In this document: positions 1-7,923 of the stretch, in pieces
Layout of the letters: each line of letters starts with the position of its first letter
Position numbering within the stretch: position 1 is the first letter of the stretch
Source of the DNA: a virus
IMG/VR virus record: IMGVR_UViG_3300020442_000392
Span: 1-42,400 of that record
Strand: one strand, 5' to 3'
DNA length: 42,400 bases
Notes under the pieces: generated by a model
Database searches by the model: none
Seen by the model: only the letters and a program-made list of their open reading frames with translations
What the model was told of the DNA's origin: nothing
Position numbers and translations under genes: made by a program

Positions 1-104
1 ATCCTACTGATACTTGTATTGATGTACGTGATAGTAAACTAGGGTGGGCTAAGGCATTTAGGGAACTCATTAGTCTCCTGTATGCAGGTCTCATTCCTAC
101 GTGG
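1..104. repeat. Left copy of contig-end overlap (circular closure)
   Basis: Bases 1-104 are identical to 42297-42400 except at base 77 (C here, T at 42373). The reading frame of the RNR gene continues across the join, so this is an assembly overlap that closes the genome, not a biological terminal repeat. The one difference is in the third position of a Leu codon (CTC/CTT). Confidence 0.95.
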
Positions 105-1487
105 GACTTAAGCAAAGTACGTAAAGCAGGAGCAGTACTAAAAACTTTTGGAGGGAGAGCAAGTGGACCTGATCCCCTTAACCAACTATTTCTTTTCACT
201 TGTAAACTATTTGAGAATGCGAAAGGACGAAGACTCAGACCCATCGAATGTCACGACATTGTTACAAAGACAGCAGAAGTCGTGGTGGTTGGTGGTGTTC
301 GTAGGTCTGCTCTTATTAGCCTCAGTGATCTTGGGGATGAGCAGATGCGAAATGCTAAATCAGGAAGATGGTGGGAAGAACACCCACATAGAGCACTCGC
401 AAACAACAGTGCCAATTATCACTCCAAACCTGACACGGGAACCTTCCTTAGAGAATGGGCTTCCCTATACGAGAGCAGAAGTGGAGAACGTGGAATCTAT
501 TCATCGTTTAATGCAAGAAAACAAGTCGAAAGATTTACCCATAGAAGTCTTCGAGATGACTTCGGGACGAATCCATGTTCTGAAATAATCCTAAGACCTA
601 GAGAGTTCTGTAACTTATCCGAGGTAGTCATACGTGCTTCAGATAAGAAGAAGGATATCTTAAGGAAAGTTAAATTAGCCACTATCTTAGGTACATGGCA
701 GAGCACCTTGACTAACTTTAAGTACCTACCTAAAACTTGGAAATCTAACTGTGAAGAGGAGAGGTTACTCGGTGTGTCCTTGACAGGAATCATGGATAAC
801 AAGATTACTGCTTTTCCTGGACCAGACTTCTTAGAAGAAATGAGGAGTGTAGCGAGAAAGACGAATGAAGAATGGGCTGAGAAACTTAAGATTTATCCGA
901 GTGCTGCGATCACTTGTATCAAACCTTCGGGCACAGTTTCACAACTTTGTGATTCTGCTAGTGGCATTCATACTCGTCATAGTGATTACTATATACGCAC
1001 TGTCAGAGGTGACAATAAAGACCCGATCACACAACTCATGAAAGACCAAGGTGTTCCTAATGAACCTGATGTGATGAAACCAGATCAGACTACAGTGTTC
1101 TCATTTCCTATCAAGTCTCCTGAATCTAGTGTCAAGAGAAACGATTGGAATGCCTTTGAACAGTTAGATCAGTGGTTGATCTATCAAGACCACTGGTGTG
1201 AACACAAACCTTCCGTAACGATCTCAGTCAAAGAAGACGAGTGGACTGCGGTAGGAGCATGGGTTCATGACAACTTCGATAGCATTAGTGGTATCTCTTT
1301 CTTACCTCACTCTGATCATGTGTACCAACAGGCACCATATCAAGAATGTACTAAAGAAGAGTATCAAGAGTTACTAGAGAAGATGCCTGAGATCGACTGG
1401 ACTAAGTTATCTGAATACGAAAAAGAGGACTACACTACGTCCTCGCAAGAACTCGCTTGCACGGCTAATTCGTGTGAAATCATATGA
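1..1487 (+). CDS. nrdJ: Class II (adenosylcobalamin-dependent) ribonucleotide reductase, C-terminal part
   Basis: This is the larger part of a monomeric B12-dependent ribonucleoside-triphosphate reductase, which makes deoxyribonucleotides for phage replication. The open frame enters at base 3 from the contig edge; the gene starts at 41885 and continues through the circular join, giving about 632 residues. Visible landmarks, numbered on the joined protein, are the thiyl-radical region NPCSEI with Cys330 and Glu332, the second active-site Cys341 in CNLSEV, the GGVRRSA segment, and a C-terminal redox pair Cys624/Cys629 in ACTANSCEII. The spacing C-x-E-x8-C matches the Lactobacillus leichmannii enzyme (C408, E410, C419). 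No separate small subunit or NrdG activase is present, as expected for class II. An internal ATG at 282 is not the start. Activity would need cobalamin from the host. Confidence 0.95.
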   Translation, partial: PTDTCIDVRDSKLGWAKAFRELISLLYAGLIPTWDLSKVRKAGAVLKTFGGRASGPDPLNQLFLFTCKLFENAKGRRLRPIECHDIVTKTAEVVVVGGVRRSALISLSDLGDEQMRNAKSGRWWEEHPHRALANNSANYHSKPDTGTFLREWASLYESRSGERGIYSSFNARKQVERFTHRSLRDDFGTNPCSEIILRPREFCNLSEVVIRASDKKKDILRKVKLATILGTWQSTLTNFKYLPKTWKSNCEEERLLGVSLTGIMDNKITAFPGPDFLEEMRSVARKTNEEWAEKLKIYPSAAITCIKPSGTVSQLCDSASGIHTRHSDYYIRTVRGDNKDPITQLMKDQGVPNEPDVMKPDQTTVFSFPIKSPESSVKRNDWNAFEQLDQWLIYQDHWCEHKPSVTISVKEDEWTAVGAWVHDNFDSISGISFLPHSDHVYQQAPYQECTKEEYQELLEKMPEIDWTKLSEYEKEDYTTSSQELACTANSCEII

Positions 1488-1507
1488 AATGGACATAATA
1501 GGTAGAA

Positions 1508-1693
1508 ATGGCTTTTACACTCGGAGAAACAATCTCAAAAGAACTAGTAGACAAGCTAAAACAAAAGTACCCTAATCAACTACCGAGCACTATAGTAGAG
1601 AAAGAACAGTTGGCTTATACCTTAGGTCAACAATCGGTAGTCAACTACATAGAGGATTTATATAACAACCATGTGTCTGCCAAAGATGCCTGA
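1508..1693 (+). CDS. Small hypothetical protein
   Basis: A 61-residue protein 20 bases after the RNR stop, preceded by an AGGTAG stretch that can serve as ribosome-binding site. It is soluble-looking, with a lysine-rich helix near residues 10-20 (ELVDKLKQKYPNQLP) and a second predicted helix near residues 40-55; no cysteines or membrane segment. Its 3' end overlaps the next gene by 23 bases, suggesting translational coupling. I do not recognise a family. Its place between RNR and the portal is where similar aquatic podophages carry small accessory virion genes. Confidence 0.7.
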   Translation: MAFTLGETISKELVDKLKQKYPNQLPSTIVEKEQLAYTLGQQSVVNYIEDLYNNHVSAKDA

Positions 1694-1889
1694 TCCTCCT
1701 AAGATGCCTGAGATACCTGAACTTGCTCCTCCTCCTAGTCCAATGTACAAAGACCCAGATCCTCCTGAGTTAGCATTGGCACCAGAGGCGAGAGAAAAGA
1801 CTCCTAAAGAGTCTATGAAAAAAAGAAGAAAAGGTTTCTCTCAGTTTAGAGTTAGGAACCCAGGATTAGTAATTAAAAACAAAAAATAA
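1671..1889 (+). CDS. Proline-rich small protein with basic FRVRNP tail
   Basis: A 72-residue protein that begins MCLPKMPDPP. Residues 4-40 are a proline-rich, probably unfolded stretch (repeated P-P-K-M-P-E type units), followed by a strongly basic segment (MKKRRKG) and a C-terminal QFRVRNP motif. Closely similar short motifs occur in the genes at 2257 (RFRVRP) and 23839 (KFRVKNP). The start at 1671 overlaps the upstream gene by 23 bases and has no clear Shine-Dalgarno; ATG 1686 is an alternative. Proline-rich small proteins of this type are common just upstream of the portal in marine T7-like phages. Function unknown; a minor virion or head-associated role is an inference. Confidence 0.65.
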   Translation: MCLPKMPDPPKMPEIPELAPPPSPMYKDPDPPELALAPEAREKTPKESMKKRRKGFSQFRVRNPGLVIKNKK

Positions 1890-1892
1890 AAT

Positions 1893-2255
1893 ATGTTTAG
1901 TGATGTATCCGTACACCCTATTGATTCACATGAGGTGTACAAAGAGGTTATGGAAGCAGCTAGTACGGATAAATCTGGACCTTACATGCCAACTCATTAC
2001 GTTGAGAAAGGTGGTGAGATCATAGGTGCTTTTTGTACACAGAGTCCAACAGTCTACTGGTGGATGCACAGTCAAAAGGCTTCAAGAAAAGACTCATTAT
2101 TAGCATTCCAATCATTAGATACTTTAATGAATACACTACAAGTATCAGAATATGTAATTCCATGTGAACTTGAGTCTCCATATTACAAACTTTTAAAACA
2201 AAAATTACCTGATATTGGAGGAGGAGATTGGAATATATTCAGGAGAAACTTATAA
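1893..2255 (+). CDS. Hypothetical protein, possible GNAT-like fold
   Basis: A 120-residue protein starting 3 bases after the previous stop. It has an alternating strand-helix look: a PTHYVEKGGEIIGAFC segment (residues 32-47) that resembles the central beta strands of acetyltransferase-like proteins, a WWMHS strand, a long helix around residues 65-85 and a terminal SPYYKLLKQ helix. I cannot see a clear acetyl-CoA loop, so catalysis is doubtful. Small acetyltransferase-like proteins occur among structural genes of T7-like phages, and the position before the portal fits a virion or assembly role. Confidence 0.6.
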   Translation: MFSDVSVHPIDSHEVYKEVMEAASTDKSGPYMPTHYVEKGGEIIGAFCTQSPTVYWWMHSQKASRKDSLLAFQSLDTLMNTLQVSEYVIPCELESPYYKLLKQKLPDIGGGDWNIFRRNL

Positions 2256-2256
2256 T

Positions 2257-2763
2257 ATGTGTGGAAGTTCAAGACCTGAAGAAGGTATAAGTCATGCTAT
2301 AAATGAAGTTACTAAACCTATAACTATGTCTTCAATCAATGCTAAAGACCTAAGTAGAAGTGATTTAGGTAAGGGTTTAAGCTACTCAAAAGATGTCTTA
2401 GATCATCATTTAAACCCTTCAGGAAAAGGTTTAGGGGGGCAAATAGGTGAAGGTATGCGTAGAATAAACGAAGGCTTAAGCCACAATCTAGAACAGTTTG
2501 GTAAAGGCTTACATACCTTAGTTCACGGAGAAGGTGATTCAGGAGATAGTGACACAGGTGGTGTAACTCGGAGAGATAGTTCAGCTTTTGCTCAGAGTAA
2601 AAAACCGAGGAAGAAGAAGAAAGGTTTACTAGCACTCCAAACTCCCTCTGCTAAAGCAGCTAGGTTTAGAGCAGGTAAACGTAGGTTTCGTGTGAGACCT
2701 ACTGGTAAAACTGGTGTAAGCACTGGAACAAAATCATCAGGTGTTTCAGTACCTAAAGGTTAA
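2257..2763 (+). CDS. Hypothetical basic protein with GKGL repeats
   Basis: I chose ATG 2257, giving 168 residues: it lies 1 base after the upstream stop, has AGGAGA 10 bases upstream, and gives the MCGSS start seen in small T7-like virion proteins. An in-frame ATG at 2215 would overlap the upstream gene by 41 bases. The middle of the protein carries repeated GKGL units (LGKGLSYS, SGKGLGGQ, FGKGLHTL). The last third is very basic (KKPRKKKKG) and ends in a Ser/Thr/Gly tail after an RFRVRP motif shared with the genes at 1671 and 23839. Function unknown; probably late and possibly packaged. Confidence 0.65.
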   Translation: MCGSSRPEEGISHAINEVTKPITMSSINAKDLSRSDLGKGLSYSKDVLDHHLNPSGKGLGGQIGEGMRRINEGLSHNLEQFGKGLHTLVHGEGDSGDSDTGGVTRRDSSAFAQSKKPRKKKKGLLALQTPSAKAARFRAGKRRFRVRPTGKTGVSTGTKSSGVSVPKG

Positions 2764-2768
2764 ACAAT

Positions 2769-4376
2769 ATGGTAGATAAAGTAGAAGTTAATGAGAACCA
2801 AGATATACCTTCAGGTTCTATAAAGAGCAGGTATAACTTAGGTTACGCAGAAAGAAACCCATTTTTAGAACGTGCTAGGGAAGCAGCAGAGATTACTATC
2901 CCATCACTTCTACCTCGTGAAGGACATAGTTCTGCTAACTTCTTTCGTCAACCATTCCAGAGTGTAGGTGCTAGAGGAGTCAACAACCTAGCATCTAAAC
3001 TACTCTTAGCACTTTTACCTCCTAACTCACCATTCTTTAGGTTAACAATAGATGACTTTGACCTAGAGAACCTAGTGGGACCAAACCAGAGAGGTGCAGT
3101 AGAAGAAGGGTTAGCACGTATTGAACGATCTGCTATGGGAGAGATCGAAGCTAAAGCAATACGAGTGCCTGTCTTTGAAGCACTTAAGCACCTTATCGTT
3201 ACTGGTAATGCTCTCGTGTATATGCCTAAAGATGGTGGTATGCGTGTGTTTCGTTTAGATCGCTACGTGGTCAAACGTGATGCAATGGGGAATGTCTTAG
3301 AGATTATTACAGTAGAATCCTTGAGTCCCTTAATGTTACCTGAGGAGGTACGATCCAAAATTACTACACCCAACGAAGACTACGGACAAAAGAACTACGA
3401 TCTATACACCTGTGTCAAGAAGACAGAATCAGGATGGGAAGTAAGACAAGAGGTAGAAGGTCAAGAAATAGAAAGTTCCTACGGCACATACGAGGAGGAC
3501 AAGAATCCATTTATACCCTTGAGGTTTACGAGGATTGATTCTGAGGACTATGGAAGAGGGTTTGTTGAGGAATACATAGGTGACCTAAAGAGTTTAGAAG
3601 CATTGACTAGATCCATTGTAGAGGGATCAGCGAGTGCTGCTAAGGTGCTCTTTATGGTGAGACCTAATGGTACCACAAAACTCAGATCATTAGCAGAGTC
3701 TCCTAATGGAGCTATTGTACAAGGTGCTGCTGAAGATGTATCAGTACTTCAAGTCAATAAATTCAATGACTTTCGTGTAGCACAAGATGTAGCGAGGCAA
3801 ATCCAAGAACGTCTATCATTTGCATTCTTACTCAACTCCGCAGTACAGAGACAAGCAGAGAGGGTAACCGCAGAAGAGATACGATTTGCAGCCCAAGAAC
3901 TAGAGATGGCATTAGGTGGTGTTTACTCCGTGTTATCTCAAGAGTTCCAGGTTCCCTTGGTTAACCTCTTACTCAATCGTTTAGAACAACAAAAAAAGAT
4001 GCCTAAGTTTCCTAAAGACTCTCTTAAACCACAGATTGTCACAGGCATCGAAGCGTTAGGTCGAGGACAAGACCTTAACAAACTAGCGACATTCTTACAG
4101 TACTTGCAACCCTTGGGACCACAGGTATTGGGACAGGAGTTAAATGTCACTGATTATCTTGATCGTCTTGGGGCATCTCTTGGCATTGATACTAATGGAC
4201 TTATCAAATCCCAAGAACAAAAACAACAAGAGATGATGCAAGCACAACAAGCACAACAAGCTCAAATGCAATCTCAGATGATGAGTAAAATGGCAGAAGG
4301 TGCCGTTAGAAATCCTGAGATTGTTAAACAAGTAAGCGAAAGTCTTCAACAGAATCAACAACAACAAGGACAATAA
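2769..4376 (+). CDS. Portal (head-tail connector) protein, T7 gp8-like
   Basis: A 535-residue homologue of T7 gp8, which forms the twelve-subunit ring at the capsid vertex through which DNA enters and leaves and on which the tail is built. The N-terminal stretch (NPFLERAREAAEITIPSLLP, residues 32-51) and the following FRQPFQSVGARGVNNLASKL segment are the usual gp8-family signature. The C-terminus is a low-complexity glutamine tail (from about residue 470), common in this family. Length is typical (T7 gp8 is 536). The stop overlaps the next start as TAATG, indicating coupled translation. Confidence 0.96.
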   Translation: MVDKVEVNENQDIPSGSIKSRYNLGYAERNPFLERAREAAEITIPSLLPREGHSSANFFRQPFQSVGARGVNNLASKLLLALLPPNSPFFRLTIDDFDLENLVGPNQRGAVEEGLARIERSAMGEIEAKAIRVPVFEALKHLIVTGNALVYMPKDGGMRVFRLDRYVVKRDAMGNVLEIITVESLSPLMLPEEVRSKITTPNEDYGQKNYDLYTCVKKTESGWEVRQEVEGQEIESSYGTYEEDKNPFIPLRFTRIDSEDYGRGFVEEYIGDLKSLEALTRSIVEGSASAAKVLFMVRPNGTTKLRSLAESPNGAIVQGAAEDVSVLQVNKFNDFRVAQDVARQIQERLSFAFLLNSAVQRQAERVTAEEIRFAAQELEMALGGVYSVLSQEFQVPLVNLLLNRLEQQKKMPKFPKDSLKPQIVTGIEALGRGQDLNKLATFLQYLQPLGPQVLGQELNVTDYLDRLGASLGIDTNGLIKSQEQKQQEMMQAQQAQQAQMQSQMMSKMAEGAVRNPEIVKQVSESLQQNQQQQGQ

Positions 4377-4771
4377 TGCCACAAGGTAAAGGTACGTATG
4401 GGAGTCAAAGAGGAAGACCACCCATGAAAAGACTAAGTGAAACAGATACTAAAGGATCTTTACTTAGTAAATTTAAAAACTTTATGTCTCTTAAGAATGT
4501 TAATAAACGTGTACAAGAGGCAGCAAAGACTCCATCTAGGGAACAAGTTAAACTTCAAGATTTTAAATCTGCATTTGCTAAAGCTAAAAAAGCAGGTAAG
4601 AAAACTTTTATGTTTCAAGGTAAGGAGTTTACTACCAAAACTAGAGATGAAGCAGTCAAAGCATTTCAAAGATTAATTGCTAAACATGGGTCATCTCCTG
4701 AACAGGTAGAAAAGTCAGCTAAGGAAATACGAATATCTCATGGTATTCCACATCCTAAGAAGAAAAAATAA
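4376..4771 (+). CDS. Small basic hypothetical protein between portal and scaffold
   Basis: A 131-residue basic protein whose start overlaps the portal stop (TAATG). It opens with MPQGKGTYGSQRGRPPMKR, a start characteristic of a small protein found at this same position in many marine T7-like phages. A helical, lysine-rich core follows; residues 75-80 (KTFMFQ) and the TTKTRDEAVKAFQRLIAKHG segment look like a compact folded domain, and the tail is HPKKKK. Function unknown; position suggests head assembly or DNA contact. Confidence 0.75.
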   Translation: MPQGKGTYGSQRGRPPMKRLSETDTKGSLLSKFKNFMSLKNVNKRVQEAAKTPSREQVKLQDFKSAFAKAKKAGKKTFMFQGKEFTTKTRDEAVKAFQRLIAKHGSSPEQVEKSAKEIRISHGIPHPKKKK

Positions 4772-4772
4772 A

Positions 4773-4850
4773 GTGAATTTACGTGAACGTACTCTCAAGT
4801 TATTAGAACTTGAAGAGGAAGAAGAACAAACCGAACAAGAGGAAGAGTAA
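4773..4850 (+). CDS. Very small acidic protein (GTG start)
   Basis: A 25-codon frame beginning GTG at 4773, 1 base after the upstream stop, reading MNLRERTLKLLELEEEEEQT and ending in glutamates. A purine-rich AAGAAGAAAA stretch lies just upstream and can act as ribosome-binding site. It fits exactly between two certain genes and ends 2 bases before the scaffold start. An amphipathic helix with an acidic tail is plausible. Because it is so short, it could also be non-coding; codon pattern and tight spacing are the only support. Confidence 0.4.
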   Translation: MNLRERTLKLLELEEEEEQTEQEEE

Positions 4851-4852
4851 GA

Positions 4853-5659
4853 ATGGTGGATGCAGTTCAAACTCACGATCCTGTAGAACACGATACTACT
4901 ATAGAAGATGCAGAGCATGTGCAGGAGATGCTCGAAAAAGTAGATGGTGTTCAATCGCCAACCGATGATAGACCAGAGTGGTTGCCTGAGAAGTTTGGTT
5001 CCCCTGAGGAACTAGCTCAGGCTTACCAAAATCTAGAACAAGAGTTTCACACTCGTAACCAAGATGAACCTCAAGAGTCTTATGAGGGATCTGAGGAAGC
5101 ACAAGAGTATCAAGAAGGAGATGAGGTTACTGCGAGTAACGTAGACTCGTTCTTAGAGAACTATGGCCTAGACTATCAGAAGTTTGAGCAGGAGTTTAAT
5201 GAAACTGGTGGACTCTCTGATGCAGCTTATCAAGCATTAGATGAAGCAGGGATACCATCAGAATTGGTAGATAACTATCTCGAAGGTCAACTAGCAATGG
5301 CTGAACAGATAGAATCAAGTGTGTATGACTCAGTTGGTGGTCAAGAAAACTATCAAGCGATGACAGAGTGGGCATCAGATAATTTAAATGAATACGAAGT
5401 AGATGCTTTTAATCACATGATAGAATCTGGAGACAACAACTTGGTCAACTTTGCCGTTCAAGGTTTAGCATCGAGGTTTATGCTAGAAAACCAAGACACT
5501 GAACCTAACCTAATTTCAGGTAGTGGAGGGCAATCCTTCGGTAGTCGTTATGAGTCCGTACAACAACTAACGTCTGCCATGAGTGACCCTCGGTATCAAT
5601 CAGACCCTGCATACCGAAGGGAAGTAACGGATCGTCTTCAACGATCTAATATAATGTAA
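4853..5659 (+). CDS. Capsid assembly scaffolding protein, T7 gp9-like
   Basis: A 268-residue acidic protein in the gp9 position between portal and capsid. The segment DDRPEWLPEKFGSPEELAQ (residues about 38-56) is the signature of T7-type scaffolds (PEWLPEKF...SPE.LA.AY..LE). The rest is glutamate/glutamine-rich and helical, and the C-terminus is short and basic-polar (REVTDRLQRSN), as expected for the part that contacts the coat protein. Scaffold directs procapsid assembly and is lost on maturation. Length is slightly below T7 gp9 (307). Confidence 0.93.
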   Translation: MVDAVQTHDPVEHDTTIEDAEHVQEMLEKVDGVQSPTDDRPEWLPEKFGSPEELAQAYQNLEQEFHTRNQDEPQESYEGSEEAQEYQEGDEVTASNVDSFLENYGLDYQKFEQEFNETGGLSDAAYQALDEAGIPSELVDNYLEGQLAMAEQIESSVYDSVGGQENYQAMTEWASDNLNEYEVDAFNHMIESGDNNLVNFAVQGLASRFMLENQDTEPNLISGSGGQSFGSRYESVQQLTSAMSDPRYQSDPAYRREVTDRLQRSNIM

Positions 5660-5789
5660 CATTAAGCAGAATTATCCGTACTCAAGATATTAGACTTTGC
5701 CCCTTGCGAGGGAGAACCTAGTACGAACTCTTGTTTACTAGGATGTATGCACATGTGTACATACTTAACCATAAACAAGAAAGGTAATA
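5660..5789 (+). promoter_or_regulatory. Structured leader of the capsid gene with alternative stems
   Basis: The 130 bases before the capsid start hold overlapping inverted repeats. CCTAGTA (5717-5723) pairs with TACTAGG (5736-5742), loop 12. TCTTGTTTA (5729-5737) pairs with TAAACAAGA (5772-5780), enclosing an inner near-palindrome around CACATGTG (5745-5764). The two stems share bases 5736-5737 and so exclude each other. The distal arm ends just before AAGG, the capsid ribosome-binding site. In T7 this position carries a late promoter and an RNase III site; a processing or translation-control role here is inferred. Confidence 0.5.
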
Positions 5790-7019
5790 ATGCCTGATTT
5801 TCAAGATGCCACTGCGGAATATACTTCTATTCGTAGTGGTTTAAAAAATATTGGAGGTGCTACTGCTCGTCAAGGTAGTGACTCCAGAGAACTATTTCTC
5901 AAATTGTACGCAGGAGAGGTTATGACTGCGTTCCAAACTAGGAACGTAATGATGCCTCTTCATAGGGTACGTACCATCTCTAAGGGTAAAGAAGCCCAGT
6001 TTATCATGACTGGTAAATATAGGGATGCTGCTTACCACACACCTGGAGCACGTATTGCCCCTGATGCAAACGCTAGTCACTCAGAGAGACTCGTCACTAT
6101 TGATGACCTCTTGATTAACGCTCAGTTCATTCCTCGTATCGATGAAGCAATTCAGCATTTCGATATTAGAAATGTCTACACTCAGGAAGCAGGATACGGG
6201 CTTTCAAAAGTAGCTGATCAGAACATTCTTCGTGTACTCACTAAGTCTGCTCTAGTTACTAATGTAGAACGTGCCTCAAAACTCATCAATAATTATAAAG
6301 ATTTTGATGAAGAGGACTTCTCTGCAAACATTACCATTGGTCCCGCAAGTGGTAATTCCGCTGCAAAATCAAGAGAACCTAAGTTTATCGCTAAGGCCGT
6401 TATGGATGCTAGGCGAGAACTTGAGAAGATTGGTGCACCTCTTGATGGATTAATGTGCCTACTTCCTACTGATGTTTACTACGACATCTTTGATAGTACC
6501 ACTGCTGGTTCAGCTACTGATCTCGCTATATTTAATAGAGATTTTGGAGGTTCAGGTTCTATCGGAAGTATGCAATTACCTACTATTGCAGGTATTCCTA
6601 TTGTTACCACCCCTCACTTTGGATCTTATAACTCCGCAGGTACTTGGAGTAATTCTATCTTTAATGTGAGTAATGGTAACTCCTTAGCCGACTCAGCACC
6701 TCTTGCTGCTGGTGTAGGTTCTGGAAGGGCTACTGCTTATAACCTCGGTTCTTCTTATACTGCAACTACCGCAGGTGGAAGTAACATTGGTGCCGATGGT
6801 GGACTTGACGGAACATCTACTGTTAACTTTGGAACTGAGACTAGTAAGATTCGTGGTTTCGTGTTCTCTAAAGATGCTGTAGCAACTGTTAAGCTCATGG
6901 ACTTGGCTGTTGAATCAGAGTACCAGATTGACCGACAAGGTACTCTAATCGTGTCCAAATATGCGATGGGACACGATGTACTCCGTCCTGCAATGGCAGT
7001 AGCTTTAAAGTCTGCATAA
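5790..7019 (+). CDS. Major capsid protein, T7 gp10-like
   Basis: A 409-residue coat protein with the HK97-type fold expected of T7 gp10. The opening region (SRELFLKLYAGEVMTAFQTR, about residues 30-49, then MPLHRVRTISKGKEAQF) and the RIDEAIQHFDIR segment are the recognisable family landmarks. Residues about 290-345 form a Gly/Ser/Ala/Thr-rich stretch that looks like a flexible surface loop before the conserved strand GFVFSKDAVATVKLMDLAVE. Length is close to T7 gp10A (345) plus that insertion. It has its own leader and a strong terminator immediately downstream, consistent with very high expression. Confidence 0.97.
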   Translation: MPDFQDATAEYTSIRSGLKNIGGATARQGSDSRELFLKLYAGEVMTAFQTRNVMMPLHRVRTISKGKEAQFIMTGKYRDAAYHTPGARIAPDANASHSERLVTIDDLLINAQFIPRIDEAIQHFDIRNVYTQEAGYGLSKVADQNILRVLTKSALVTNVERASKLINNYKDFDEEDFSANITIGPASGNSAAKSREPKFIAKAVMDARRELEKIGAPLDGLMCLLPTDVYYDIFDSTTAGSATDLAIFNRDFGGSGSIGSMQLPTIAGIPIVTTPHFGSYNSAGTWSNSIFNVSNGNSLADSAPLAAGVGSGRATAYNLGSSYTATTAGGSNIGADGGLDGTSTVNFGTETSKIRGFVFSKDAVATVKLMDLAVESEYQIDRQGTLIVSKYAMGHDVLRPAMAVALKSA

Positions 7020-7039
7020 ACAGGACTGCATCCATTCTT

Positions 7040-7077
7040 AAAGGGCATCAAGTGTTCGGGCTTGCTCTGCCCTTTTT
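7040..7077 (+). terminator. Rho-independent-type terminator after the capsid gene
   Basis: AAAGGGCA (7040-7047) pairs with TGCCCTTT (7068-7075), an inner CAAG/CTTG stem (7049-7052 with 7061-7064) closes a short loop, and the 3' arm runs into TTTTT. T7 has its main late terminator at the equivalent place after gene 10, so partial termination here would favour capsid over tail-gene expression. Confidence 0.85.
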
Positions 7078-7083
7078 ATTCCT

Positions 7084-7290
7084 ATGAATAACATACTAAA
7101 GCAAATGAAGATCCCTGATGAGCCTGACTTTGAAGGGAAGAAAAAGAAGCAACTCAAGGGTATGCCTAAGTGGATGCTTAACCCTGAGATAGAAGATTAC
7201 TTAACTCCTGAACAAAAAAAGAAATATAGGGAGGCTAAGAAGATGTATAAGAAAAGAAAGAAATCCCAGAAAAGTAAGAAGTACGCATAA
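7084..7290 (+). CDS. Small lysine-rich hypothetical protein
   Basis: A 68-residue protein, about one third lysine, located between the capsid terminator and tail tubular protein A. It reads as a charged helix (DYLTPEQKKKYREAKKMYKK, residues 38-57) with a basic tail. No Shine-Dalgarno is obvious, since the start lies only 6 bases after the terminator T-run. Its stop overlaps the next ATG by one base (TAATG). Genes of this size and composition occur at this place in related aquatic phages; a head-completion or DNA-contact role is an inference. Confidence 0.65.
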   Translation: MNNILKQMKIPDEPDFEGKKKKQLKGMPKWMLNPEIEDYLTPEQKKKYREAKKMYKKRKKSQKSKKYA

Positions 7291-7922
7291 TGGCTACACT
7301 ACAACCCACAACTAAACTAGAAGCAGTTAACGTAATGCTCACGAGTATTGGTGAAGCACCTGTTAACTCATTGATATCAGGATTAGAAGATGCTGAGTTA
7401 GCCGAAACTATCTTAGAGAATGTTAATAAAGAAACTCAGAGTAAGGGTTGGATATTTAATACAGATTTAAAAGTAACTTTACCTCTTAATAGTGATAATC
7501 AAATAGTATTACCTAATAACTATTTACGTGTGGACACTAGAACAACTTTACGTTCTAACACTAAAGATATAGTTGAGAGAGGACGTAAGTTATACGATAG
7601 AATAGCTAATAGTTATACATTTACAAGTGGTGTACAAGTAGATGCAGTAGTTCTCTTAGACTTTACTGATATACCTGAAGTAGCTAGACGTTACATTACA
7701 ATACGTTCTGCACGTATATTTCAAGATAGAGTCTTAAGTTCTCCTAATATACATGGATTTCAACTAGTTGATGAACAACAAGCATATATAGAACTACAAG
7801 ATTACCAAGCAGAGACTGCTGACTTTAATATCTTTGATAACTATGACACCTTTGCTCCAATAGATAGAAACATCTATAGTGAGCATTATATAACCAATAC
7901 ACTTACCGAAACATCATCATAA
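7290..7922 (+). CDS. Tail tubular protein A, T7 gp11-like
   Basis: A 210-residue homologue of T7 gp11, the ring that joins portal to the tail nozzle. The N-terminal motif KLEAVNVMLTSIGEAPVNSL and the central QSKGWIFNTDLKVTLPLNSD/IVLPNNYLRVD segments are the family signature. Length is close to T7 gp11 (196). One-base overlap with the upstream gene and two bases from the downstream one, so it is co-translated with the nozzle gene. Confidence 0.95.
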   Translation: MATLQPTTKLEAVNVMLTSIGEAPVNSLISGLEDAELAETILENVNKETQSKGWIFNTDLKVTLPLNSDNQIVLPNNYLRVDTRTTLRSNTKDIVERGRKLYDRIANSYTFTSGVQVDAVVLLDFTDIPEVARRYITIRSARIFQDRVLSSPNIHGFQLVDEQQAYIELQDYQAETADFNIFDNYDTFAPIDRNIYSEHYITNTLTETSS

Positions 7923-7923
7923 T

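Noticed and set aside
282-284. ATG 282 as the start of RNR
   Set aside because: The open frame continues upstream through base 3 and across the circular join to ATG 41885, where essential N-terminal motifs (Cys94, glycine-rich stretch) are found.
148-588. A 146-codon frame on the + strand inside the RNR region
   Set aside because: It lies entirely over the RNR coding frame (3-1487), which has all catalytic motifs; this is a shadow frame.
1489-1500. ATGGACATAAT shared with 35364-35374 as a phage RNA polymerase promoter
   Set aside because: An 11-base match is expected by chance in 42 kb, and it is not seen before the capsid or tail genes.
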